NCBI GenBank assembly: GCA_017577575.1
Contig: PKRG01000007.1
Coordinates: 54,799-118,798 of the forward strand
Direction of reading: 5' to 3'
Length of the DNA stretch: 64,000 nt
DNA from: Acidimicrobiia bacterium
GTDB lineage: Bacteria > Actinomycetota > Acidimicrobiia > Spongiisociales > ZC4RG35
The notes below the pieces were generated by a model. That model saw nothing but the letters and a program-made list of their open reading frames with translations, was not told where the DNA came from and did not search any database. Positions 31,894 through 39,787 of the stretch are shown here, one piece after another. The number at the start of each line of letters is the position of its first letter. Position 1 is the stretch's first letter. The position numbers and the translations under genes were made by a program.

Positions 31894-32361
31894 GTGACCA
31901 TCGACACACCTGCCATCCGCCACATCGCCGGCCTCGGCATCGCCTACGAGGTGACAGATCACGGGCCGGTGCGTTCTCTCGAGGAGGCGGCGGCCGCTCG
32001 GGGCATGGATCCCGACGATCTGATCAAGACGCTCGTCGTCCGCCGCGGTCCCGACGACTACGTGCTGGTGCTGGTGCCCGGGCTGCGGGTCATCGCCTGG
32101 CCGAGGCTGCGCGCCTTGCTCGGCGTCAACCGCCTGACGATGGCCGACCCCGACGAGGCGAAAGACGTCACCGGCTACGAGCGGGGCGCCATCACCCCCT
32201 TCGGGCTGAAAAGGCCCCTGCCGGTGATCGCCGACGAGCGGATCGCGGGACGCCGGGTGTCGATAGGAGGGGGAGCGCACGGGGTCGGCGTGATGGTCGA
32301 CGGCGACGACCTGATCCGGGTGACGGACGCGACGGTGGCCGACGTGACCGACCCCCGGTAG
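31894..32361 (+). CDS. YbaK/EbsC-family aminoacyl-tRNA deacylase
   Basis: A 155-residue YbaK/ProX-type editing domain. The family removes wrongly attached amino acids from tRNA, for example Cys or Ala from tRNA-Pro. LIKTLVVRRGPDDYVLVLVP carries the conserved lysine, and VTGYERGAITPFGLK and SIGGGAHGVGV are the glycine-rich signature regions. The exact specificity is unknown. It starts with GTG and sits among tRNA-Ser genes, which fits a translation-quality role. Confidence 0.88.
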   Translation: MTIDTPAIRHIAGLGIAYEVTDHGPVRSLEEAAAARGMDPDDLIKTLVVRRGPDDYVLVLVPGLRVIAWPRLRALLGVNRLTMADPDEAKDVTGYERGAITPFGLKRPLPVIADERIAGRRVSIGGGAHGVGVMVDGDDLIRVTDATVADVTDPR

Positions 32362-32380
32362 GCGTACCATGACGCCCGAC

Positions 32381-32469
32381 GGAGGGGTGGCCGAGCGGAC
32401 GAAGGCGACGGTCTTGAAAACCGTTAGGCCCCGTGAGGGGTCTCGCGGGTTCGAATCCCGCCCCCTCCG
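32381..32469 (+). tRNA. tRNA-Ser (anticodon TGA)
   Basis: The acceptor GGAGGGG pairs with CCCCTCC. The D arm is GGCCGAGCGGACGAAGGC, the anticodon stem ACGGT/ACCGT holds CTTGAAA (TGA), and the T loop is TTCGAAT. CCA is not encoded. A -10-like TACCAT (32365-32370) lies ten bases upstream. The stop codon of the next minus-strand gene begins at the very next base. Confidence 0.97.
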
Positions 32470-32808
32470 CTAGTTCTCCTGGACGTCCTCCCGCTTCTCG
32501 CGTTTGATCGCCGCTTCGAGGTCGACGATGGCGTTGTCGAGCTCGAGGATCTTCTCGGCCGCCGACAGCTGCTCGCGCTCAGCCCGCACGATCCTCTCCT
32601 GGGCTTCCAGCTCCTCCATCTTCAGCCGATGCCGGTGGGTCATCAGGGAACGGATCGCCAGCGTCACCGCGATGAGCACGATGATCCCGGAGACGACCGA
32701 GGTGAGGATCACGTTTTCGCCGATGATGGCGAAGATGGGGATGCTGAGGGCGGCGAGGGGGACGAGGATCCAGATGTTGTCGCCGAGCCCGTCCTTCTTC
32801 TGTGCCAT
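32470..32808 (-). CDS. Small membrane protein with C-terminal coiled coil
   Basis: A 112-residue protein with two transmembrane helices (IWILVPLAALSIPIFAIIG and LTSVVSGIIVLIAVTLAI), followed by a charged coiled coil (LKMEELEAQERIVRAEREQL and following). The shape recalls PspB-like phage-shock proteins but the sequence does not clearly match. The ATG follows TAAGCT (32820-32815) by six bases, a leaderless arrangement. It ends flush against tRNA-Ser(TGA) on the other strand. Confidence 0.7.
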   Translation of the reverse strand: MAQKKDGLGDNIWILVPLAALSIPIFAIIGENVILTSVVSGIIVLIAVTLAIRSLMTHRHRLKMEELEAQERIVRAEREQLSAAEKILELDNAIVDLEAAIKREKREDVQEN

Positions 32809-32825
32809 GCCCCAAGCTTATGCCG

Positions 32826-33809
32826 TCACGGCAACAGGTCGTCTGTGAACACCTCCGACACGTCGACCGTCGTTGCCAGGGCGTCGTAGGACAACAGGAA
32901 GTCGTGGAGCGCCTGCCACTGGCCGGCGGTCTGGAACCCGAAGCCGTGCGCTTCGGTCTGGTCGGTGATCGCCTCTTCGAGCTCGGTCTGGAGCATGAAC
33001 AGCTGGTGGTCCCGGTCGCCGTCATCACCGACGTACTGCATGACGATGTCGACCGCTGCCTCCGGGTCGTCACGGGCGAACTCGATCCCCCGGATCACCG
33101 CCCGCATGAAAGCGCGGAACTTCTCCGGGTTCTCTTCGATGGCCTCTTCGGTCGCCACGTAGGCCAGGCCGAGGGTGGGGGCGCCGTAGTCGGCGGCGTC
33201 CCACATGTTGAGCTCGAAGCCCCAGCTGCGCAGAGTGTCGGGCTCGTTGGACTTGAACACCGGGTACACGTCGACCTGGCCCTCGGTCAGCACCCGGGGG
33301 TCGAAGCCGACGTTGACCAACTCGACGTCCGACTCGTCCAGCCCGACGGCGTCGAGGATGGCGAACACGTCGGGCGGGGGAGTGCCCTTGTAGCCGACCG
33401 TGCGGCCCGCCCAGTCCTCCGGCGTCTCGATCCCGCTGTCCGCCAGCGCCACGAAGGCCTGCTGGCCCCGCTGGCCAATGAGGCCGATCGACACCAGCGG
33501 CAGCCCCGGGTCGGCCCGGCGCTGGAGGAGGACCGCAGCGTCCTGGGTCGTCACGTCGACCTCTCCGGCCGTCAGCAACTGGAGGTGCTCACCCCCGCCG
33601 GCGGAGTGCTCGATCGTCACCTCGAGGCCCTCCTCGGCGAAGAACCCCTGCTCCTGGGCGACGTACGCCCCCACGAATGGCAGGTTCGCCTGCGGGGCGA
33701 ACCCGGCCATGAACGTCATCGCCTCCTTCTCGGAGGTGGCGGCGGCTCCGCCACCGCATGCCGACACCACCACGGCGAGAGCCGCGGCCAACAACGGGAA
33801 ACGTCTCAT
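32826..33809 (-). CDS. ABC importer substrate-binding lipoprotein, NMT1/ThiY-like
   Basis: A 327-residue binding protein with signal and lipobox VVSAC. The fold signature FMAGFAPQANLPFVGAYVAQ, QGFFAEEGLEVTIEHSAGGG and the later DVYPVFKSNEP follow the NMT1/ThiY/RibY group, which binds pyrimidine thiamine precursors or flavins, rather than the SsuA group. It is last in an operon headed by an IclR/split-barrel regulator. Its start overlaps the permease stop by four bases. The ligand is unknown; a vitamin-related compound is my guess. Confidence 0.82.
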   Translation of the reverse strand: MRRFPLLAAALAVVVSACGGGAAATSEKEAMTFMAGFAPQANLPFVGAYVAQEQGFFAEEGLEVTIEHSAGGGEHLQLLTAGEVDVTTQDAAVLLQRRADPGLPLVSIGLIGQRGQQAFVALADSGIETPEDWAGRTVGYKGTPPPDVFAILDAVGLDESDVELVNVGFDPRVLTEGQVDVYPVFKSNEPDTLRSWGFELNMWDAADYGAPTLGLAYVATEEAIEENPEKFRAFMRAVIRGIEFARDDPEAAVDIVMQYVGDDGDRDHQLFMLQTELEEAITDQTEAHGFGFQTAGQWQALHDFLLSYDALATTVDVSEVFTDDLLP

Positions 33810-34543
33810 GTCCAGTGGACCGTCCTCTTCTCGGCACCAACGACGAGCCGGTAGACACCGGCACTCAGCGCGGTGAGCACCACCACGGCTGCGAACAGGG
33901 AGGGCATGTCGAGGTTGGTGTAGGCCAGCCACATGCGCCTCCCGAGACCCGAGGAAGCCCCCATCCATTCCGCCACCACCGCCCCGATCAGCGACAGCGG
34001 GGCGGCGACCTTGAGGGCGGCGAACAGGAACGGCCGCGCCGAGGGCCACCGCGCCTGGAGGAAGTATTGGCGGGGAGGGGCGTCCACCGACCGGAACCAC
34101 TCGGCGATGGCCGGATCCACCGAGCGGAACCCTTCCAGCGAGTTGATGAGGACGGGGAAGAAGGTGAGCAGGGCCGTCACCACCACCTTGGGCGCCGGCC
34201 CGAACCCCAGCCACACGGTGAGGATCGGGGCGATGGCGATGATCGGCGTGGACTTGATGAGCAGGGCGAGTGACATGACACCTTGCTCGAGCTGCTGCCA
34301 GAAGGTGATCGCCGTCGCCATGGCCAGGCCCAACGCCCCGCCCAGGACGAGCCCGGCGGTCGCCTGGAGCAGGGTGGTGGCCGCCGCCGGCGCCAGCTCG
34401 GCGACGTCCTCTGCGAGCACGGCGACGATGTCGGTCGGAGCCGGCACCAAGTAGACGGGGGTCTCGGTCACCCGCACGGCGACTTCCCAGACGGCCAGGA
34501 AGGCGAGGATCATCCCCGTGGCGACGATGCCGTTGCGTCTCAT
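33806..34543 (-). CDS. ABC importer permease, SsuC/ThiX-like
   Basis: A 245-residue permease with about six hydrophobic segments. YLVPAPTDIVAVLAEDVAEL, IKSTPIIAIAPILTVWLGFG and LIGAVVAEWMGASSGLG are hallmarks of the nitrate/sulfonate/thiamine-precursor permease family. It overlaps the ATPase stop and the binding-protein start by four bases each (ATGA), so all three parts are translationally coupled. Confidence 0.88.
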   Translation of the reverse strand: MRRNGIVATGMILAFLAVWEVAVRVTETPVYLVPAPTDIVAVLAEDVAELAPAAATTLLQATAGLVLGGALGLAMATAITFWQQLEQGVMSLALLIKSTPIIAIAPILTVWLGFGPAPKVVVTALLTFFPVLINSLEGFRSVDPAIAEWFRSVDAPPRQYFLQARWPSARPFLFAALKVAAPLSLIGAVVAEWMGASSGLGRRMWLAYTNLDMPSLFAAVVVLTALSAGVYRLVVGAEKRTVHWT

Positions 34544-35301
34544 GCCACCACTCGTTTCGCCTGCGCCCCCCGCAGGATCATGCGGGCTTGCCTGACCACC
34601 GCCTGGAACGCAGGAGAAGTGGGATCCCGGGGGCGGGCCAGGTCCACATCGATCGTCCCGGCGACACGCCCCGGCCCCGGCGTGAGGAGCACGATGTGGT
34701 CGGCCAGCGAGACGGCCTCCGGGATGTGGTGGGTGACCCACAGCACGGTGGAGCGGACCTGCTGCCAGATCCGCAGTAGGTCCTCGGCCAACGCCTCACG
34801 GGTCAACTCGTCCAGTGCCGAGAAGGGCTCGTCCATCAACCACAGCGGCGCCCCGATGGCGAGGGTGCGGGCCAGGGCGACACGCTGCTGCATCCCGCCC
34901 GACAGCTCGCGGGGGTAGCTGCCGGCGACGTGGGACAGCCCGACCATCTCCAACAGCTCGTCGGGGGAGGGGAGCTCGCGGTCGGGTCGGGGGTTGATCG
35001 ACTGGGCGAGGGCGATGTTGTCGCGGACCCGCCGCCACGGGAGCAAGGCCGGACGCTGGGCCATCCAACCGACTTCCTTGCCCCGGCGCAGCTCGTCGGG
35101 AGTGCGGCCGCCCATGGTCACCTCGCCGGCGTCCGGCTCGGTCATGCCGGCGACGATGCGCAGCAGGGTCGACTTCCCGGACCCGGACGCCCCGACGATG
35201 GCGGTGAACGTGCCCGTCTCGGCCGTGAAATCGATCCCCTCCAGGGCCGGCACCGGCGGGTCCCCGAAGGTCTTTGTGACTCCTCTCAGTTGCAGGCTCA
35301 C
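34540..35301 (-). CDS. ABC importer ATPase, SsuB/ThiZ-like
   Basis: A 253-residue ATPase. Walker A is VGASGSGKST, the Q-loop WMAQRPALLPW, the signature LSGGMQQRVALARTL, Walker B LWLMDEPFSALD and the switch WVTHHIPEAV. The GTG start overlaps the stop of the regulator gene (GTGA). The C-terminus ends soon after the core domain. It is the second gene of the regulator-ATPase-permease-binding-protein operon. Confidence 0.9.
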   Translation of the reverse strand: MSLQLRGVTKTFGDPPVPALEGIDFTAETGTFTAIVGASGSGKSTLLRIVAGMTEPDAGEVTMGGRTPDELRRGKEVGWMAQRPALLPWRRVRDNIALAQSINPRPDRELPSPDELLEMVGLSHVAGSYPRELSGGMQQRVALARTLAIGAPLWLMDEPFSALDELTREALAEDLLRIWQQVRSTVLWVTHHIPEAVSLADHIVLLTPGPGRVAGTIDVDLARPRDPTSPAFQAVVRQARMILRGAQAKRVVA

Positions 35302-36452
35302 GACGCCTCCTCGACGGCGACCGGGCCCAGTCCCTGGCGGCCGAGGATGCGGTCGGGGACGATGCGGATCGCCGCCCAGCCCTCGGTCTCGCTCAGCTCC
35401 GGCTGGCGGTCGGCGCCCTGGCCCAGGTAACGCACCGCCAGGCGGCGGCGGAGACCCTCGAGGCCGCCTTCGACGGCGTCGTCGTCGACCTCTTCGGCGT
35501 GCCCGGTGAGGAACACCCGGCGCAGGGGCGACCACGGCTCGTCGAGTGTCACCGACACTCGGGGCGTCTCCGCCACGTAGGTGCGCCACGACGCCCCGGG
35601 GGAGGCGGCCACCCACATCACCTCGCCGTCCCACTCGTACCAGAGCGGCACCACGTGGGGGGTGCCGTCGGAGCGGACGCAGGCGAGCTGGGCGCCCCAC
35701 AGCCCGGACAGGAACTCGTCGATCTCCTCGGGGGACAGTTCGCGGCTGGGTCCGACCGGCGCGGCGGGCGCCCACCCGTACGGCTGGTAGACGGGCGCGC
35801 CGAGGCGATGAGACAGCCGGGCCGCCGCCTGCCGCAGGCTCCGGTCGACCTCCCCGAGGTGCTCGGCCGATGCCCGCTGGGCGGGGATCCCGGCCACGAG
35901 AGCGGCGATGGGGCGGATCCCGTCGGCGCAGATCGGCACTGCGATCTCGGTGATCTCTTCGTCGGAGGCGGAGGCGCCCGCCTCGCGGCGGACACGACGC
36001 AGATCGGGGTCGTCGGCGGCGCCCCCCGCCGCGATCACCCGGGCGTCGGGTGACGAATGCGGGCGCAGCGTCCCGTGCCGGTACACCGCCCTGACGGCTC
36101 GCTCCGGCTGGGTCTGGGCGACCACCACCGTCCCTCCTCTATCGGGCCAGACCAGCGCCACCGACTCCTCGAAGTCGCGTTCCTCCCGGAAGGCGGCGAT
36201 CAGCGTCTCGAGCTCCTGGGGCCGGCCGGGGACGAGGTTCCAGACCGCCGGGCCGGAGCGGTGGCGGCCGTCCTCGGTGACGACGTACCCGCGGGCCTTC
36301 AGGGTGTTCAGCAAGGCGTAGAGGCCGGAGCGGGAGCTGTCTATCTCATCGAGTAGCTCGGCGGTGGTCAGCCCCCGGGGCGCGACGGCCAGCGACTCGA
36401 GCAGATCGAGCGTGCGTTCTGCCGCCGGGACGGTGGGCTGGGAGCGGTCCAT
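35298..36452 (-). CDS. IclR-type regulator fused to a PNPOx-like flavin split-barrel domain
   Basis: A 384-residue protein with two recognisable halves. Residues 1 to about 75 form an IclR-like winged helix (AAERTLDLLESLAVAPRGLT, SSRSGLYALLNTLKARGYV). About 80-220 resembles the IclR effector domain (GTVVVAQTQPERAVRAVYR, ITEIAVPICADGIRPIAALV). About 235-375 is a pyridoxamine-phosphate-oxidase-like split barrel (LACVRSDGTPHVVPLWYEWD, TPRVSVTLDEPWSPLRRV), a fold that binds FMN, F420 or haem. It heads the ABC importer operon with GTGA coupling. Its -10 (TATCGT, 36465-36460) lies seven bases before the ATG and two TGTCC-N8-GGAC repeats lie at the -35 region, suggesting autoregulation. The domain combination is one I do not recognise. 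Confidence 0.82.
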   Translation of the reverse strand: MDRSQPTVPAAERTLDLLESLAVAPRGLTTAELLDEIDSSRSGLYALLNTLKARGYVVTEDGRHRSGPAVWNLVPGRPQELETLIAAFREERDFEESVALVWPDRGGTVVVAQTQPERAVRAVYRHGTLRPHSSPDARVIAAGGAADDPDLRRVRREAGASASDEEITEIAVPICADGIRPIAALVAGIPAQRASAEHLGEVDRSLRQAAARLSHRLGAPVYQPYGWAPAAPVGPSRELSPEEIDEFLSGLWGAQLACVRSDGTPHVVPLWYEWDGEVMWVAASPGASWRTYVAETPRVSVTLDEPWSPLRRVFLTGHAEEVDDDAVEGGLEGLRRRLAVRYLGQGADRQPELSETEGWAAIRIVPDRILGRQGLGPVAVEEAS

Positions 36453-36474
36453 CCGTCACACGATAGCAACCGGA

Positions 36475-36512
36475 TGTCCAGCATGGTGGACGAATGTCCG
36501 CCATAGTGGACA
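36475..36512. promoter_or_regulatory. Two tandem TGTCC-N8-GGAC inverted repeats (operator pair)
   Basis: Copy 1 is TGTCCAGCATGGTGGACG (36475-36492) and copy 2 TGTCCGCCATAGTGGACA (36495-36512). Each is an 18-bp imperfect palindrome with 14 symmetric positions, and the two are spaced 20 bases start to start, about two helical turns. They lie at the -35 region of the divergent regulator gene and upstream of the mscS-like gene. The adjacent IclR-type protein is the likeliest binder. Confidence 0.7.
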
Positions 36513-36550
36513 AAGTCGGGGCCACCTGGCCTGGCTACGCTTTTTCGGTC

Positions 36551-37639
36551 ATGATCCTCGCCCAGGAGACGACGACCACCACCACCCTGGCGCCACCCGA
36601 TCCGGAGAGGCCCCTCACCGACTTCGTGATCGACCTCTTCGACCTGGAGGAAGGCAGCCTCACCGCAGGCCTTCTCGGTCAGATCATCGAGCCCGTCCTC
36701 CAGATCGTCTTCATCGTCGTCGTCGCCTGGCTGGCCTCCCGCTTCCTGCGGGGAGCGGTCCGCCGGGTGGTGAGGCGCATCAAAGAGCGCGGCGTCGGGA
36801 TCGAGATCCGCCTCGGGGAGGGCGATTCGACCGTCTCTACCCGCCGGTCACAACGGCTCGACGCCCTGAGCACGGTGATCTCGAGCGCCGTCAGCTTCGT
36901 GGTGTGGACGATCGCGGGGCTGATGATCCTCGGCACGACCTTCGGCCTCGACATCACGCCCCTGCTCGCCGGGGCCGGGATCCTCGGAATCGCCATCGGC
37001 TTCGGAGCCCAGGACCTGGTCAAGGACGTGATCTCCGGGCTGTTCCTCCTCGCCGAGGACCAGTACGGGGTGGGAGACTCGGTCGACCTGGGCGATGCGT
37101 CCGGGGTCGTCGAAGGCATCAGCCTCCGGACCACCCGAGTCCGCGACGTGACCGGGACGTTGTGGTTCATCCCCAACGGGGAGATAAAGCGGGTCGGCAA
37201 CAAGAGCCAGCAGTGGTCCCGGGCGATCATCGACGTCGACATCGCCTACGACTCCGACATCGACGAGGCGGCCGCAGTGATCAAACGCGTGGCCGACGGG
37301 ATGGCGGCCGAGGACGACTGGAAGCCGATCATCCTCGAGCCTCCCGAGATATGGGGGGTGGAGGCGCTGGGCGCCAACGGCGTCACGCTGCGACTCGTGG
37401 TGAAGACCCGCCCGGGAGAGCAGTGGGCGATGGCCCGGGAGCTGCGGCGGCGCATCAAACAGGCGCTGCAGCATGCGTCGATCGAGTTGCCGTTCCCCCA
37501 GCGGGTCGTTTGGCTGCGCCACGACACCCACTATTTCCGCCACGATCCCGACGATCACGACCACTCGTCGCCGTCGGAGGCCGCCGGCAAGGCGGCGCCC
37601 GAGGAAGGGGCTGCGGTCACATCCGACGAGAAGGCCTGA
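36551..37639 (+). CDS. MscS-family mechanosensitive channel
   Basis: A 362-residue small-conductance channel that relieves turgor. Three hydrophobic segments precede the pore helix region (LLAGAGILGIAIGFGAQDLV), followed by the MscS beta domain (YGVGDSVDLGDASGVVEGI, WFIPNGEIKRVGN) and an alpha/beta cytoplasmic domain ending in an acidic, His/Asp-rich tail. I chose ATG 36551 because an upstream ATG at 36494 lies inside the operator pair, whereas TACGCT (36536-36541) sits nine bases before 36551, giving a near-leaderless start. Confidence 0.9.
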   Translation: MILAQETTTTTTLAPPDPERPLTDFVIDLFDLEEGSLTAGLLGQIIEPVLQIVFIVVVAWLASRFLRGAVRRVVRRIKERGVGIEIRLGEGDSTVSTRRSQRLDALSTVISSAVSFVVWTIAGLMILGTTFGLDITPLLAGAGILGIAIGFGAQDLVKDVISGLFLLAEDQYGVGDSVDLGDASGVVEGISLRTTRVRDVTGTLWFIPNGEIKRVGNKSQQWSRAIIDVDIAYDSDIDEAAAVIKRVADGMAAEDDWKPIILEPPEIWGVEALGANGVTLRLVVKTRPGEQWAMARELRRRIKQALQHASIELPFPQRVVWLRHDTHYFRHDPDDHDHSSPSEAAGKAAPEEGAAVTSDEKA

Positions 37640-37653
37640 CCGGGCTGTCAGGC
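37634..37653. terminator. Hairpin between convergent genes
   Basis: GCCTGAC (37634-37640) and GTCAGGC (37647-37653) form a 7-bp stem with a six-base loop. It overlaps the stop codons of both convergent genes. No T-run follows on either strand, so it is at best a weak bidirectional terminator. Confidence 0.4.
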
Positions 37654-38319
37654 GTGGCGCATCTCCCGACGGAACTTCTTCCAGTCGGACGCGTCCACCG
37701 ACCACAGCACGTCGGTGACGATCTGGCCGAGGCCGAGCAACCACAGCGCCACCCGGCTCCACCGGGGCAGCGAGGCGGCGCGGGCGATCGGCACGAGGGC
37801 GAACGGAACTAGCTTGGTGACGATCGCCCCGGCGGCGTGCATCCACGCCCGCTGCCGGGCGGGCGTCACGAGATAGGTGGCGTAGTCGACCTTGACGCCG
37901 GGCTGGGGGCGGGTGATGGATCCGATGTACCAGTCGGTGAAGCGCATACCGAAGGCCCGGCCGACGGCGACATGACCGAGGGTGTGGGTGCTGCCCAACA
38001 GCACCACCGTGCCCATCCAGAACAGCATCCAGTTCCAGGGACGCCGCGCCCGTGTCGACCGGGCGATCAGGGCGACGCCGGCCAGGGTGATGGCGCCGGC
38101 GGCGGCGAGCCCGGACTCGAACGGTACCGTCCACAGCGCCCAATTGCGGAACGCCCGCTGGTCGATGGCGGCGATGCGCGGTCCCAGGCGGGACGCCAGC
38201 TCGGGACGGCGCTTGACCTCTTCGACCGCCTTCCAGAAGCCGGTGCCGCGCAGGCTCTTTCCCTCGTCGAGGGCGGCCTCGGCTCGGTCCAGGGCGGCGA
38301 CGATGTCGGCTTCGGTCAC
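37648..38319 (-). CDS. Integral membrane protein of unknown function
   Basis: A 223-residue protein with a charged N-terminal region (1-60) and about four to five hydrophobic segments. The phrase STHTLGHVAVGRAFGMRFTDW contains HxxxH in a membrane segment, reminiscent of M50-like or metal-binding membrane proteins but lacking the protease Glu. The GTG start is preceded by TATTCT (38332-38327) at seven bases, a leaderless arrangement. No function assigned. Confidence 0.65.
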   Translation of the reverse strand: MTEADIVAALDRAEAALDEGKSLRGTGFWKAVEEVKRRPELASRLGPRIAAIDQRAFRNWALWTVPFESGLAAAGAITLAGVALIARSTRARRPWNWMLFWMGTVVLLGSTHTLGHVAVGRAFGMRFTDWYIGSITRPQPGVKVDYATYLVTPARQRAWMHAAGAIVTKLVPFALVPIARAASLPRWSRVALWLLGLGQIVTDVLWSVDASDWKKFRREMRHA

Positions 38320-38419
38320 GGCTCCGAGAATAGGGAGATGCGACGGCGGCGATTACTCTGACTGGGCGCTTCCGTGGTTCAGGAGCGTCGATCGGGGCGC
38401 CCGAGCGGCGGTGGTGCAC

Positions 38420-38512
<93 letters not shown>

Positions 38513-38526
38513 CCTCTTCCCACTCC

Positions 38527-38603
38527 CGGCGGAGACATCCGCCGGGGGTGCTGCCGAGGAGGAAAGCAGCACCCCCCAAGGCGGTGTCGGCTCCTCGAGG
38601 AGC
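38527..38603. repeat. Cluster of strong inverted repeats after tRNA-Ser(GCT)
   Basis: Three perfect inverted repeats follow in close order: CGGCGGA/TCCGCCG (38527-38544), GGGGGTGCTGC/GCAGCACCCCC (38544-38554 and 38566-38576) and the 14-bp palindrome GCTCCTCGAGGAGC (38590-38603). A fourth weaker pair (AACCGG/CCGGTT) lies at about 38640-38661. The second could terminate the tRNA transcript or, read from the other side, the B3/B4 gene, though no T-run follows. No coding sequence lies in 38511-38668. Confidence 0.5.
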
Positions 38604-38668
38604 GCAAAGGTTCTCTGCCCAATGTTGCGGGAAGATCAACCGGTGGTTAGGAGCCGGTTGCGTTTCTC

Positions 38669-39361
38669 TCACGGGAGGCGCTGCGTCGAGATCTCCGCCT
38701 GCGGCTGGTACTCGACGTAGAGGTCTCCTAGGTCGGCCAAGGCGGCGGCGACGTCGTCCCGAGCGGTCTCGTGCAGGCCCTCCACCACCACGAGCGCTCG
38801 CCGGGTGTTGGGGCCGGTGGCGCTGTCGGCGCTCTGGCGCCAGCACCACCGGCGGGCGTGGACCCGGGCCTGGTCGTCCACGAACACGACCTCTCCGGGC
38901 TCGGGGTTGGTGGTCTCCGACGACCCGAGGTCGGCGAACGGTTCGGTGCCGTCGGCATGACGGACAGTGATACCCCCGTCGATCCCGTCCAAATCGAAGA
39001 CGGCCACGGGGAGAGCATGTCGGATCGAGACCAGGTTCCCGATGTCGACCAGCGTGCTGATGGAGGGGATCTCGCCTTGCTTCGCCAGGCGCCGGAGGAG
39101 CGCTTCCGCCGCGTTGCGGTACTGGGTGGGCTTGGCGCCGAAGCGGCTGAAGGCCCGCCTCCAGGCAACGATCGAAGGCAGCTCGGCGATCGGGGTCTCT
39201 TCGAGGCGCCGTTTCGTGGCGGACTGCTGACCGACGAACCGGTCGGTCAGGGGGGCGGCGGCCGGGCCGTTGACGACCCCCTCGGCGACCAGGACCCCGG
39301 CTCGGATGGCGGGGAAGTCGGCGAGGATCTGGCGGTCGTAGCGGAACACGGGATCCGCCAA
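38669..39361 (-). CDS. B3/B4 tRNA-binding-domain protein
   Basis: A 230-residue stand-alone B3/B4 domain, the editing module of the phenylalanyl-tRNA synthetase beta subunit. Typical phrases are IVAWRRAFSRFGAKPTQYRNAAEALLRRL, LVDIGNLVSIRHALPVAVFDLD and GEVVFVDDQARVHARRWCWRQS. Free-standing versions are thought to act in trans-editing or tRNA binding; the substrate here is unknown. The start is uncertain: TTG at 39361 gives the full length, whereas GTG at 39349 would begin at FRYDRQ. Confidence 0.85.
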   Translation of the reverse strand: MADPVFRYDRQILADFPAIRAGVLVAEGVVNGPAAAPLTDRFVGQQSATKRRLEETPIAELPSIVAWRRAFSRFGAKPTQYRNAAEALLRRLAKQGEIPSISTLVDIGNLVSIRHALPVAVFDLDGIDGGITVRHADGTEPFADLGSSETTNPEPGEVVFVDDQARVHARRWCWRQSADSATGPNTRRALVVVEGLHETARDDVAAALADLGDLYVEYQPQAEISTQRLP

Positions 39362-39385
39362 CCTAGCTGGAGACGGCTCGCCGGG

Positions 39386-39787
39386 TCACTGGTATATGTG
39401 GCGGAGCCCGGTCCAGGCTCCGTTGGTGGCCGTGGCCACGAGGATCGCCACCGACCTCAGCAAGAGGAACATCAGGGCCACCACTGCGACGATCACGGTC
39501 GGGCTCGGGAGGAGCGACGGCACGGCCAGGAGCCCGGCCGTCGACAGGGCCGCCAGCGCGCCGTGGGCCCATAGGAGACGCCGACGGGCGGCGCGGGATT
39601 CTCGACGTTCCGCCAAGTGCTTCAACACACGGAGCGACGCCGAAGTGGTGACGATGATCTCGGGCTGTGATGGGTCGGCACCGCGGCAGGTCAGCACCCA
39701 CATGCGGGGGGCGAGGCGTTCGATCCGGTACCGGCCCCATCGCCAGCCGTCTTCGGACCGTGTCCAGTTCCGCCCAGGGCTCGGCAT
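39386..39787 (-). CDS. Small membrane protein of unknown function
   Basis: A 133-residue protein. The N-terminal 60 residues are soluble (RYRIERLAPRMWVLTCRG), followed by a basic stretch (ERRESRAARRRLL) and two hydrophobic helices (HGALAALSTAGLLAVPSLL and VIVAVVALMFLLLRSVAIL). ATG 39787 is preferred because GGAG lies seven bases upstream; a TTG at 39826 would add 13 residues. It lies 24 bases upstream of the B3/B4 gene on the same strand. Confidence 0.6.
   Translation of the reverse strand: MPSPGRNWTRSEDGWRWGRYRIERLAPRMWVLTCRGADPSQPEIIVTTSASLRVLKHLAERRESRAARRRLLWAHGALAALSTAGLLAVPSLLPSPTVIVAVVALMFLLLRSVAILVATATNGAWTGLRHIYQ

Noticed and set aside
36494..36550. The upstream ATG for the MscS channel
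   Set aside because: It lies inside the second operator repeat and before the likely -10 hexamer; the ATG at 36551 fits the leaderless pattern of the window.
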